In this document: piece by piece, positions 1 through 12,497 of the stretch | How the letters are laid out: the number at the start of each line of letters is the position of its first letter | Position numbering within the stretch: position 1 is the first letter of the stretch | NCBI GenBank assembly: GCA_030686995.1 | Contig: CM060706.1 | Location: 140,205,505 to 140,269,504 of the forward strand | Direction of reading: 5' to 3' | From: Artemisia argyi | Lineage: Eukaryota; Streptophyta; Magnoliopsida; Asterales; Asteraceae | DNA: 64,000 nt | Program-made: the position numbers and the translations under genes | The notes under the pieces: model-generated | Seen by the model: only the letters and a program-made list of their open reading frames with translations | Databases searched by the model: none | Told to the model about the DNA's origin: nothing

Positions 1-1229
1 ACGAACAAACTATTTAAGACCTTCGTCATAATAATTTATGTTGAAAGTAATGTTTGAATTGGGTCTGCGGAATATAATGACAGCCTGATCATAAGCCCTA
101 TAACAAACACCAAATTTATATACAAAAATAATGCGTCAAGCGGTGATAAAAAGCGAGTGTTGTATTTACCTAGCAGCAGCATGTGCGGTTAAGAAACCAC
201 CTGTAAATACCAAGTAACCAAAATTTCAGTGGGACAAACTAAGTAAGCTACTATATAATATAATCATATTCAAACTAAAATAGAAATATACAATTGGTTA
301 GACGGGTGTCATTACTTATAACTACTTGGCGAAGTATTGCTACATAATACTAAGTCCTAACATCCCACGAAATGGTAATTAACTTTATTAGCTGATATAT
401 TGTTGTCAAATCTGCACAAAAAAACCGAGGGACTTATTATCATATGCGCCCTTATGAGAACGGACCGTGTGAGCTAGCTTGTATTTGGAACGACGTCTAT
501 TCCGTCGACATGTTTGATAAAAGCATGGCAGCCCCAACCATGCAGAAAAAAGAATTACATAAAAGCATGGACCTATCATAATTGAGTACCAATTTAATAT
601 AATATTTTCCATGCTTAATATGACAGGGTTTGAGTTCGGGTTCGGTTTGAGAAGACGCTGGGCTATATCAATATATAGATATAACGACCGCGCTACAGCC
701 ACAAATTGGATGTCATTGCACTCCAAAATTAAGCCCTGTTTACCAATGCAATGATCAGTTAATATAGAATTATAGATACCGCATGAAATCCATAAAGGGT
801 AATTCTATTTTCTCCATTCTTGAGTTTTCTTCATGGAGAATCTAACAACTAATAAACAAAAAACAATGCAATAACATGTGTATGCAAGAAAGCCTACTAA
901 CAAAAAGTGGAGCATATGCATACATGTCAAACTGCAAAAGGCTGCAAAGAAACCAACAATATCTAAAAAATATAAGAGATCATTAGGGTTTTTAGAAAAA
1001 TAGAGTCGTACCCAGGGCTGAGAAAAAAAAACGACTTGATCTCGATTCATAGAAGTGACGGCAGGTTTATAGTTCGAATAATAATATGAAAATTAGGTCT
1101 TGTTATTCATTATGGTGGGACGGTTAATGTTATCCTAAAAACTTTTTTAGTTTCGAAATCCCTTTATTTAGTGCATCAGGTGTTGGACCTCTTTATCATT
1201 TTTGATTTACAAACTGTACAACAAATATT
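1..1229. other. AT-rich stretch without a recognisable gene
   Basis: I see no supported gene here. Two minus-strand open frames exist (406-726, 106 codons; 805-1050, 81 codons rich in Cys, Leu and Phe). Neither shows a known domain, and neither has a clear promoter or splice context. The second begins shortly after a leader containing CTAAAAACCCTAATG, a composition common in plant 5' leaders, so a very small hydrophobic gene or a first exon cannot be excluded. Confidence 0.4.
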
Positions 1230-1574
<345 letters not shown>

Positions 1575-1774
1575 ATCATGCAAGCATATATATAGATTAA
1601 GTAATAAAACATGCATTCATAAGCATATATTAAACATAAATAAGCAAGTTAACATCCTAATCAAATATCCAAATAATTATCCAAGAAAATAACAAGTACT
1701 TCCGAATATACTTCGGACAAATAGCACACAAGACATAAAAATAAATATTGTTCAACAAACATAATCTAAGCACA

Positions 1775-2974
1775 TCATCTCTTTTTCTTCCCGAAGATAC
1801 CCTTCAACGTCTTCCCGATGGATTTGAAGCCTCCTCTAACTTCTTCATGCAAACTCTTTTGTCGTCTAAGCATCTCGGTTGTTCGCTCATGAAGTACTTC
1901 GTCGGTTTGATCGCTAGGAGATGGGGTTGAATACTCGGGATAGTCAAGATCCTCTAAATTATCAACGAACTCAGAAAATGAAGGGGTACTAGCATCATGG
2001 ATGTTTTCCTCCTCATCGTCATCGTCTTGTCTAGAAGATGATCCGTGAAACCTATGACGACAAGATTTTCCCTTGTCACTTCGAGTTCGTCGAGTTTGTT
2101 TTAGAGCGAGAGGACGTAAGGTGGGATAGATGGACTCATAGATACTATTGTCAAGATCGGGGTAGTACTCGATAACATGACGATAAAGACGAGTAAGAAA
2201 CCTTCCATATGGAAGATTGGCTTTGGGAGTTTTTCTAGCACACTCAATCCGTTTGATAAAGAAGTAGGCCAAATTGTACGGCTTTTCGACAGCGATACAA
2301 TACAACATGTGAGCAAGGCACGCCGGGAGATGGTCCCGGTGACCTCCAGTACCGAACGCATTCTCACGAATGAGTTCTTCCCAACGCTTCATGTGGGGGC
2401 CTAATTCCTTGAGGAGAAGTTGGTATGAAGAGATTTGGACGTTTTTGGATTTTATTTTTCGGGTTGTAGTGGCACGTTCCACACCAAGGATTTGACGAAT
2501 TTCGTCGGGATGAGGGATGTCGGAGAGATAAGGACCAAAGGTTGGTCGACAACGAAGTAGAGATTCTAGGTCCCACTCGTTTGTGAAAACGGCTTGACCT
2601 CTAAAAGGAATTTGGAGGATTTGACCAAATTGTTTGAGAGTTAGGGTGATAAATTCATTTTGGATCATGAAGGAGATGGTGATGGCACCAAGATCATTGG
2701 TTTGAACGGTGACTTGGCTATAGAAATCGACTATGAAGCGAGGAACGATTGGTTCGTTGATTTCAAAGAGGCAATTGAGGTTGATGCTTGTGAATAAGCG
2801 AGTAATATAGTCGGATTGAGCAAAAGCTAGATCTACTACACGTCCCTCATGAACGTTTCTATCTTAAATTTCACGATATATACGTCTAATAGAAGGAGAT
2901 GTAGTAGGGAGTTGGGAAACTTTGGGAATGTAGTTTTTAGTGTGGGAAAGATCTTCGGTAGTCGCTTTTGGCAT
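1775..2974 (-). pseudogene. Retrotransposon-associated ORF with one stop (Asteraceae plant transposon protein type)
   Basis: A 399-codon frame reads from ATG at 2972-2974 to a stop at 1775. It carries one in-frame TAA at 2864-2866 (codon 37), so the longest uninterrupted stretch starts further in, at 2668. The middle is globular, with LPACLAHMLYC followed by NLAYFFIKRIECARKTPKANLPYGRFLTR split over residues about 200-250. The C-terminus is low-complexity (Ser, Asp, Glu) and ends in a basic GKTLKGIFGKKKR tail. From memory, ORFs of this type are very common in Tanacetum/Chrysanthemum genomes next to LTR retroelements and have no known catalytic domain. No LTR pair could be assigned to it. The stop and the lack of flanking gag-pol suggest a decayed copy. 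Confidence 0.6.
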
Positions 2975-4052
2975 TTTCACCTAAACACAACAACAATACA
3001 AAAGACCAAAATAAATATAAAGAAGAATAAAAGTGTATATATTGTTAAGACTTATGTTGGAACGTAAACATACTTCAACGATTACGCTAGGAAATAGTTT
3101 ACCAAGTTCCTTAATATTATTTTTAACTCGTTCTAGATATATTTTACGATGTTTAGCAAGTAGTTATGGACAAATCCAAACGCCCTTTTAAACATCTTAA
3201 TATATCATGAAATTTGCTAGATTTACATTAGGTTGTAAAACTAGCCATTTCTTACGAGCTTCTTATGCATGTGATTAGTTTTCGAAAAAGATAGTTTATA
3301 TTTTGACTCAAAAATGTCATTTTTCGTACTAAACCAAACACTTCCTTTACTAGCCACTTACACTACTAGTATGTCAATATATATATATGAATTATATATC
3401 TTGACAAGTCCGATTTGCAAGTTTTAGGTTTATAATTTTAACAACGTTTTATAAAAATTATAATGACTTAATTTTGACATTATTTGGACATAATCCAAAC
3501 ACCCTCTTATCGTGAACAAAGATATTTTTACTTGGTCGAAAAATATAGTTTCATGTTTTACAAGTTATAAAAGTATAATGTGATTAGTTTTAACAAGTTC
3601 TCAAAGCATTATTCAACAATGTGTTTACCAAAATTTTTGAAAAGGAGTGTATGAAATTTTTCAAAAATTTTCGATAGGAGGGTTTATAATTACTAGTTTC
3701 TAGTGTCAATTAATCATCCTAATCCTAAGGGAAGCATTTAGTTATGGAGATTTTAGACCCAATTCGAAAGAAATTGTGAATTTGAAAAAATTAATAAAAC
3801 ATGCATAATCTTGAGTTTGACCAAATTAGATGGAATTAGATGAAATGTGTTATGAAAAACTTACAATACGTAATGGTGATTGTGTTAGATGAATTTGCCC
3901 TTTGCGAATTAACCCGAATTATGTGATTTGGAAGTGGTTTTAGGTGTTTTTGGGGTTTGGTTTTCGTCACAGCAGCAAAAAATGGAAGAGGTGTTTGAAA
4001 TGTGGAGTGTTTGGCAAAAGAAACAAGAGGAAAAACGGATTGGAGCTATCAG
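2975..4052. other. AT-rich non-coding stretch, possible leader of the retroelement ORF
   Basis: No coding signal is seen. On the minus strand this separates the GC-rich palindromic block at 4053-4112 from the ORF at 1775-2974, so it could be the remains of an LTR and 5' leader. No primer-binding site was found. Confidence 0.3.
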
Positions 4053-4112
4053 ATGGCCGGCCCCCTTAAACATTAAGGGGGCCGCCCTTCATTTAGCTGC
4101 CGGTGGCCGCCC
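4053..4112. promoter_or_regulatory. GC-rich palindromic CCCCCTTAA/TTAAGGGGG block
   Basis: GGCCGGCCCCCTTAA is followed at once by TTAAGGGGGCCGCCC and then related GGCCGCC words. The block stands out sharply from its AT-rich surroundings. It matches the palindromic clusters inside the Sirevirus-like LTRs at 7681-7755, 30271-30322 and 32168-32255, so it is probably a relic of such an LTR promoter. No TATA box was seen at the usual spacing here. Confidence 0.55.
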
Positions 4113-4334
4113 TCCAAATTTTGATTTTTCGTGGTTTTGGTTTCTGGAAAGAACAAGAACATATTTATATATACATTAGATTTATATTTAATCAAAAATA
4201 CGTTGGATAGTATTCGCACGAAAGGAATTACTTGACACTTTTACTTGACATTTCGTTAATTAAAATTTCTTGATCATTTCGGATGAGATTTATCAAGTTG
4301 TCAAGTGGACGAGAGAGTTGTGGAAGGTTTATAA

Positions 4335-4459
<125 letters not shown>

Positions 4460-4876
4460 CTAGTTCAAATAAGATCAATCTTAAAGTTGTAAAAATAAGA
4501 TCCAACTAAAATTTGACAAGTGACACTCTTGTTAAAGTAAAATTAAATTTTTTATTTAGTACAACTAAAATTGTTAAAGTTTCGATGTTTTTCTTTTTTA
4601 AATTGACGAAACTAAGGTGATACACTTTGATTCGACACGTAATGTATCAGGTTAAGGTGATACACTTTGATTTCACATGTAAATTTATAGTTGTGTATCG
4701 CTAATCCAAACTCATGTATCAGTTGGTTATTAGTTGTTAAAATGTTAATTCGTATTAATACTTTTATTTTTGTTTATTATTGCTAATATGGTTGTTTATA
4801 AAATGGTTTTAGTGGTTATTTAGAGTAGATCTTATTTTTACAACTTTAAGCTTGATCTCACATTAACCCTCCCCTA

Positions 4877-5937
<1,061 letters not shown>

Positions 5938-7060
5938 CTACGTTGGTCCCCATTGTCTCATTTGACCAAAGTTATTTGATCCGAACATGTTTTGTATTTG
6001 ACTTGGGTGCATGTATGGTGGAAACATTCCCCACGGATTGAAGTTCCACATTTGTTGATTATTGTTAAAGTTTCGTCTATTTTGGTTTGCTCTTGGTTGA
6101 GGTGTTTTAGGTCTAGGGTAAGAATTATTTGGTTTCCTAGGTGGTGGAGTTTTAGATCTTGTTTTAGGTTTAGACGTTCCTACTTCAGTTTTTAAAGATG
6201 GCTTATAAAACAGTTTTATTTCTTCATTACTAGCAAGAGGTATTTTCTTATTATTTATGAGTATATACTTATGAGTATCTCCGGATACTCTTTGAATACT
6301 TATAATTTTACTAAGTGAGTTACTACTATTTTCAAATTTATCAAGTTTACAAATTTCTTCCCTAAGTTTGTTGTTTTCACTTTTAAGCTCTTGACATGAT
6401 TTACATTCTTCAAAAATTTCTTTACCTTTTTCAAGTTGATGTATTTTAATTTTTAGTTCTAGTACTTCATTTTCTGATTGGTTGTTTATGTATTTTAGTG
6501 ATTTGTTTTTAGCCATTACTTGTTGTCCTAGTTTGCATAATCTATTGTATTCACTATCTAAATCTTTTTCATCTAATGATAAATTTTCATCACTAAAGTA
6601 TTCGGTTTCGAAACGTACCTCACTTGATGTCTTAGCCATGAGACACTTTTCTTCCTTTGTTATTTCTTTCTCATCTTCAACGCTATCACTCCAGGCTTCT
6701 CCAACAAATGCGCTTTGATTTTGATCTCTTGTCAACATTGGACATTTTCCAATGAGGTGATTCGGATCACCACACTTGAAACACTTTCTCTCATTCTTGC
6801 TATATTTGTCATCATTATTCTTTTGAGGTGCTTTCCTTTCATCGTGTGGTTGTCTAACGAATCTTCCTCGCCTTTTGAAGAATTTCTTGAAATCTCTTAC
6901 GGCCATGGCATATTCTTCGTCATCGCTTTCGGAAGATGAGCTATCTTCGTTGTTGGATTCCTTTCTAGCTTTCAAGGTGATTGACTTGCTTTGCTCTCAT
7001 TTTCCTTTAACCATTTCGGAGTCCTTCTTTATAATTGCATCGTAGACTTCCGAATGAAAG
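5938..7060 (-). pseudogene. Copia (Sirevirus-like) gag, C-terminal half
   Basis: The minus-strand frame 6975-5938 (345 aa) holds the C-terminal half of a Copia gag. It has an acidic Ser-rich stretch with [16 protein letters not shown], then a CCHC zinc knuckle [14 protein letters not shown], a long coiled-coil Lys/Glu-rich segment, a Pro/Arg-rich segment and an Asn/Met/Gln-rich tail. Upstream, the same protein can be followed to about 7060 through a one-base frameshift near 6990 (residues reading VYDAIIKKDSEMVKG). The N-terminal half is absent on this strand but a matching gag N-terminus lies on the plus strand at 8667-9286. No pol follows. The zinc knuckle would bind RNA during particle assembly. 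Confidence 0.75.
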
Positions 7061-7183
7061 CAAATACTCCCCTGATTTGTTCGGTGTGGATAGTGTGTTA
7101 ACAAGGTTAGATCTTCCTTCAAGAAAATGAACAATCAAAGCTTCCCTTCCAGAAATATAAATCATCTTCTTGTCATACATAAC
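7061..7183 (-). other. Exon-like fragment joined to the gag remnant
   Basis: On the minus strand a pyrimidine-rich TTTCTCAGGTTTAACAG could act as a splice acceptor. It is followed by an open, protein-like stretch beginning VMYDKKMIYISGREALIV and ending near NKSGEYLLSFG, where it merges into the gag sequence. I do not recognise the family. It may be a piece of a host gene exon next to the element, or chance. No neighbouring exons were found. Confidence 0.3.
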
Positions 7184-7680
7184 CTGTTAAACCTGAGAAA
7201 ACAAACAAGGCAACCTCGCGTAAAATCGGCGGCAATCTATATATACTAACAAGTCCTAGAAAACAAATTAAGATATAATGCTTGTGGAATGTGTTGACAT
7301 AAATAATGTATGAAAACGTTATTTATATTTTTCGATATCTCTATATTTTGACGATCACAAAACGTAAACTCATCAATCGTAAGATTACTACGTAAACAAG
7401 TATTAAGCTAGTTTATATCATTATATCCAACTTAATCACTTAAGGTATGGATAAACAAGTGTTTAATACATCTCATGATCAAAGGGGTATTTAATTAATT
7501 AATACAAAGTTTATTTAATTATATAAACATATTATATATTTTTGAAAAACACTTTTGGTAATAAAGAAAAATGTTTTAATCATACTAAATATATGATTTC
7601 AAATTTTTAACCAAAATCTGTTAGTTTTTCACCAAATAAACTTTCCCCACTAAAAGACAAGTTTTCTAGCCGTTACAGCT

Positions 7681-7799
7681 GGCGGCCCCCTTAATTATAA
7701 GGGGCGGTCCCCTTAAAATTAAGGGGACCGGCCATGATTTAAGGGGACCGGCCAGGCTCCTGTGTCAGAAATTGTCAGAATTTTTCTCCTATAAATACC
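7681..7799 (+). promoter_or_regulatory. LTR promoter: palindromic CCCCTTAAT/ATTAAGGGG block and TATA box
   Basis: Several inverted copies of CCCCTTAA and TTAAGGGG flanked by GGCCGG or GGCGG occupy 7681-7755. About 35 bases downstream is CTATAAATACC (7789-7799), a canonical plant TATA box. The same arrangement recurs in related LTRs, so the block is probably a control element for transcription. Confidence 0.65.
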
Positions 7800-8104
7800 A
7801 CCTTAATTCTGGAATTTTGACCTACCTTTTGCACGAAATTTTCAGATCTCAAACTCTCTAAACATCCTCAAAAACCCTTTGATCATTAGTATACTAATCC
7901 TTGTTTCAAGTGATTCAATCCCTTCTCATCCATCCTCATCCAAAGTGCAAAAGAAGAACACTCCTTCTACAACTAAGTTCAAGAAGTATTGAAGAGTAGT
8001 TGTGGATAGTGTATATATTATTTGTGAAGTTGTGTTGTGTTTGTAATAAGTAGTTTAGAAGAAATAGAAGTTGTGTAGGAAGTAGAAGTTGATTAGTAGT
8101 GAAG

Positions 8105-8225
8105 TAGTGTAGTTGTGAAGAAGATAGGTGTGAAGTAGATTGATGTGAAGAAGATAGGTGTGAAGAAGAAAGGTGTGAAGAAGATAGGTGTGAAGTGGAT
8201 AGGTGTGAAGAAGTTGTGTAGAAGT
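8105..8225 (+). repeat. 15-bp minisatellite in LTR a (GTGAAGAAGATAGGT)
   Basis: Six to eight imperfect copies of GTGAAGAAGATAGGT and shortened variants lie in the transcribed part of the LTR. The matching part of the LTR at 29014-30711 has a looser CTTCACA-rich array, so copy number seems to account for much of the length difference between the LTRs. Confidence 0.75.
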
Positions 8226-8600
8226 TGTGATCAAGTTGTGACGTAGTTGTGGTGTGTAAATTGGTGTATAAGGTTTTCTCCGCCATAAGGGAGTTTGTTG
8301 ACATAGTGAAGAAAACTCTCGAGTAGGTGACTCGGGGATTGGAGTAGGAACAAGGAAGGTGACCTTGTAGCTGAACCACTATAAATCCTTGTGTTGTGGT
8401 TTGATCTCTCCAATTCTTTTCATTACTTACTTATTTACCTATACTATATTAGCTTAGTTAGTTAGTTACTATATAATTGTTCATATAGTGCAAGTATTGA
8501 GATCACATAAACTAGAATCGAAGTTTTTAATACGAACTTGTTTTTAATAAATTTTAAAAGGACGTAAAACTATTCAACCCCCCTTCTAGTTTTCCACAAT

Positions 8601-8614
8601 TGGTATCAGGAGCC
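8601..8614 (+). other. Primer-binding site (tRNA-Met type)
   Basis: TGGTATCAGGAGCC follows the LTR end after two bases. It is the usual Copia primer-binding site complementary to the initiator tRNA-Met 3' end, with one base different from the common TGGTATCAGAGC. Confidence 0.8.
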
Positions 8615-8666
8615 ACGTCTTGCAAGATCTTTAAAATATATTGTATTTTAAAACTTGTAACGATCT

Positions 8667-9286
8667 ATGGAATCTGAAAAATATTTAGAAGGGCAATCTA
8701 TGCAAAGACCACCACTATTTGAAAGTGATGGATTTTTATATTGGAAAAATCGATTCGAAACTTTTGTGAAATCAAAAGATCTAGATCTTTGGCATGTTAT
8801 TACCAATGGTGATTTTTTACCTATTCAAAATAACCCCGAAACAAAGAAAGATGAAATCGTACCTTTTGAAAAACAAAATGATTATTTAAAAAGAAAACTT
8901 GCTAAAAATAATGAAGCAAAAATGGTTATTTATAATGCGTTAACACGTAAAGAGTACGAAAGGATCTTTATGTGTGAAACCGCAAAAGAAATTTGGAACT
9001 CTTTATTAATAACTCACCAAGGTAATAATCAAGTCAAAGATAATAAAATAGATCTACTTGTTCAACAATATGAGCAATTCACGATTCCGGAAGAGGAATC
9101 AATTGATAATGCTTTCGCTAGATTTAACACTATCATCACAAGTTTAAAAGCACTTGATGAGAATTCTTCTAGTAAGAATTTTGTTAGGAAGTTTCATAGG
9201 GCTCTTCACCCAAAATGGCGAGCTAAAGTGACGGCTATTGAAGAATCAAAGAATTTGTCAACGTTACAACTTGATGAATTTCATTC
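8667..9286 (+). pseudogene. Copia gag, N-terminal half (UBN2-type), truncated
   Basis: Starts with ATG 53 bases after the primer-binding site. It encodes the N-terminal gag domain of the DUF4219/UBN2 type: FLYWKNRFETFVKSKDLDLW, then CETAKEIWNSL, then a typical RFNTIITSLK and FVRKFHRALHPKWRAKVTAIEE. The homologous part stops at LQLDE (about 9278). The remaining codons to 9320 come from unrelated sequence. The missing C-terminal half is of the same type as the inverted fragment at 5938-7060. Confidence 0.8.
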
Positions 9287-10930
9287 TTTTAACTATTTCA
9301 CTTTTATATTCTTTAATTGAACATTGGGGACAATGTTCATCCTAAGTGTAAGGGGAGGGTAAATGATGATACCTTATAGGATACTATTGCACTTGAGTTT
9401 GTTTGTTTGATGGTAGGTGTGTAATAAAACTATGAGAAATACTTGTTAGTGTAATTTTAGCACCAAATTTAAAATTTTTTACAACATTTAGGAGTGAAAC
9501 TTTAGCCATAGCAAGCGTCTCATGGGTAGGAGTTTTATGACTAGCACAAAACCGTACTATTCAAAAAAATTTTCCACCCAAATATGTGAGGTTCGCCTTT
9601 AGATTTGATAGGAAAAGCATTTACTATTAGTGCTTATGAGTGTACTAGTAGCATTTAGATTCTAGAACTTGCTTTAGTGATGCATCCCGAGACCGCTAGT
9701 GAGACTACATTCGTGTGGTAGGATTTACTACATAATAAGAGGCATTAAGATCACCCTTGTGTTAAACCCGTATCATAATAACTTGACCATTTAAGTCATA
9801 TTACTTGGCTAGTAAAGTCAACTAATTTTTCCCACACCTTAGCGTTGTACTCATTTTTAGTACACGAAACCCCTAGTACACCCTTCCGAGCCTATCTTTT
9901 CATTTCTACCTTTAAGCATCTTACTTAAAGGAAGAATTTGTTACAACCCACTTAAATGTACAACCAAATCGCCTTAGCCTTCCGTGTATGCACTCATCTT
10001 TAGTGCATTATTGTTATATGTTTAAACCCTTAGTTAATTATCTAATTGATTACATGGTTGCTAAGTCGAGTCATATCCTTGTACATATTGTTTTGAGACG
10101 ATTGGGACTCATGGGTAAAGTACTAATGTTATGGAGTAATGGGAAGAACATCATTTATTACCCCAATATGTGCGTTAATCTAAAAAGTACTCCAAGTGTT
10201 TTGATTATCTTAATTCGAGTCATTAGATTAGTTTATTGTAAAGTATGTAAAAATTCAAGTGTAAGGGGAATGTTCACTCCCTATGATGATTATTTTGGAT
10301 GGTAGGGTAAGAGTGTATGCAAAAAAAAAAAAAAAAATCGAGAAAAAATAGAAAAAGAAAAAAAATAGAAAAAGAAAAGAGAAAAACATACGGACTACCA
10401 TCCCATTTTATTCTATGTTTATTTTATGTTTTTTTGTTATTTTTGATTTATTAGCTTAAGTCGAGTCTAGTCTTGGCTTAGCAACGCCATATTGTACATG
10501 TAATTAACCAAGATGATTAACTCGCCACCAGTAAAGATTGGCTATATCCAACAAAACCATGTATTCCATATCCCTACACCTAACGTTATAACCCTTTGAA
10601 AGACCTCTTTGATAGTTTATCCTAGGTGCTTACGCCCTGTGGTGGAGGTTTGATCCTTTCCCAAGCCTATGGTAATCTATTTTGTTATGACAGGTAGTGA
10701 GAGATGTTTTCCATTTCCATATTGTGATATATACTTTATTACACCCGAGAGATGTGAGTATCTAAACACTATTTGTGAGGTGCTAGTATATGACCTTCGT
10801 GCTTGTCTTTGGTCTTTAGTGGAACGATTATTTACTTTTATATTAGTGTTAAATGACCCCTAACTTGTATTTTGATTAGAATAAAAGCGCATTTACTTGA
10901 GGACAACCAAATCTCAAGTGTAAGGATATA
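9287..10930 (+). mobile_element. Ty3/gypsy 3' internal region (non-coding)
   Basis: No intact gene. The sequence near 9317-9360 (ACATTGGGGACAATGTTC, then AAGTGTAAGGGGAGGG) has the form of the stretch that follows pol in many plant gypsy elements. A purine-rich A-tract lies at 10321-10380. The part 10240-10930 is repeated, at roughly 80 per cent identity by eye, at 12365-13047. It ends directly at the LTR beginning at 10931. The frames 9988-10305 and 10669-10863 have no recognisable product. Confidence 0.55.
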
Positions 10931-12364
10931 TGATGAGGCGAAAAATGAACCGTTTTTAGGGGGTCATTTAAGCCCGGATTTGAATTTATTTGATCAAATA
11001 TTGCCCTAAATCGTTCCTTTTGTCATTTTAGGTACTTTTGGAGTGAATTCTGGAAAAGGAAGCATTTTGGACGTTTTTGGAGCATAAAAGTGAAGAAAAC
11101 GGCAAAGTCTTAATTTTCCTTGCTTGGAACAGTACCTGACGGCGTCAAGAGTCTTCATGTGACGGCGTCAAGAGTAAACAAGAGGTGGAAGTGGTGACGA
11201 TCCAGAGAAAACGTGACGGCGTCAAGCTTGGCTGTCATGGTTCAAGATATGGTGACGGCCAAGAACTAAATTACACATGACGGCGTCAAATCTGGATCTA
11301 GGCAATCCGATCTTATTATGGGCGGCGAGTTGACGACGTCAGAAATTCCTTCTTGACGCCGTCACCCTGTAAAATCTATATATAGTTTTGCAATTTTCAT
11401 TCATTAGTGTGTAACTTTAGAGGGACAAGTAGGGTGTAACTTTGGAGAAACCTTAGCACGAATTTTACTGCTCTTTCAAGGGTTTTTACCCTGTGAAACC
11501 TTTCATGTCAATTTGAGATAAGTATCCTTTCAATTCATTCAATATGTCTATGTGTTGTTTGAATATATCTTACACTTGTCTTGAATTTAACATGCTAGGC
11601 TAGATCTCTTGTGTGTTTGCTTAGATGTAGTGAAACCTAGATGTTAATTATGGGTTGATTGTTTGTTTATAGTTGTTACGGATGAATGATTTCGATGTTA
11701 GGCTTAAGAAAACTGGCAGACTTCCAATGATGACATGCTTGAATGTCTTAAGAAACATGAACCAATGCGTACTAGGTTATTATGATTGTATTTAATGCAT
11801 GAGCGAATTCTAATGATCCTATATTAGGAGCTTCTTAGCAGGCTCGACATAGGAGTGAAGTAGGAGCTTATAGAGTTGGGGAAGTACGTACGCCACCCCA
11901 CGAATGGTATTAAGGAATATAACTCGTCATCCACGCAATTGTAACAAACTATCAACCTGTAAAAGATATCTAGGGAGTAATGATATCTAAGTAAACACAA
12001 ATTCTCCCCATTATTGTTCACACCACTAGTTTAATTAGCTTTATTTTCATTTCTGTTATTTTATTTTGATTGCATCGTAATTATTGGGTTAGTTGACTAG
12101 CAACTAATTCCGCCCACTCTTCTAAAACCCGAGATTTTAATTGCTTTCATAAAAATATAAAAAATACAAAAAGAATCATCCCTCACCTCTAGACCTAGTT
12201 TTTAGGCTTTCTAATCCTAGCGACACTATTCCTGAGTTGAACGATCAATACCCCGGTACTTGTCACTATACTATACTACAACGATCAGGTACACTGCCTG
12301 GTGGGGGTTGTAAGCTTCTCGAGATCCCTCGAGAGGTAAAGCCTGGTGCGATTCCCACGTATCA
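10931..12364 (+). repeat. Ty3/gypsy LTR 1 (1434 bp)
   Basis: Begins TGATGAGGCGAAAAATG and ends CCCACGTATCA, so termini TGATR/TATCA are inverted. It aligns over its whole length with the split LTR 13048-13134 plus 22518-23866. It holds at least six TGACGGCGTCA-type palindromes and a TATATATAG stretch near 11378-11386 that may be the TATA box. It is preceded by a TTGAGGACAACC...AAGTGTAAGG-type region and followed directly by another gypsy 3' internal region rather than a primer-binding site and gag. Confidence 0.7.
11136..11370 (+). promoter_or_regulatory. Iterated TGACGGCGTCA motifs in gypsy LTR 1
   Basis: Perfect or near-perfect copies of TGACGGCGTCA occur at about 11138, 11160, 11212, 11279, 11333 (TGACGACGTCA) and 11354 (TGACGCCGTCA). 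They sit upstream of the presumed TATA box. TGACG is the core bound by plant TGA-class bZIP factors, so this may be an array of bZIP sites. That function is an inference. Confidence 0.6.
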
Positions 12365-12452
12365 TTACATGTAAAGTATGTAAATGTTCAAGTGTAAGGG
12401 GAGAACTGAGCCCCCTTGATGTATTATTTTGGATGGTAGGGCAAGAGTGTAT

Positions 12453-12497
<45 letters not shown>

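Larger units (their letters stand above)
7292..8598 (+). repeat. 5' LTR of a Sirevirus-like Copia element (LTR a)
   Basis: The LTR starts TGTTGACATAAATAATG and ends in TAGTTTTCCACA, directly before a tRNA-Met-type primer-binding site. It is 1307 bp long. The start (including AAAACGTTATT) and the U5 part (TTCTCCGCC, then GAACCACTATAAATCC) are shared with the LTRs at 29014-30711 and 41934-43031. Internal features are a palindromic GC-rich block, a TATA box at about 7789-7799 and a 15-bp minisatellite in the transcribed part. Only this LTR of the element remains in the window. Confidence 0.85.

Noticed and set aside
406..1050. Two minus-strand frames that could be small membrane-type proteins
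   Set aside because: No known domain, no convincing start context, and an AT-rich codon pattern; kept only as an unassigned region.
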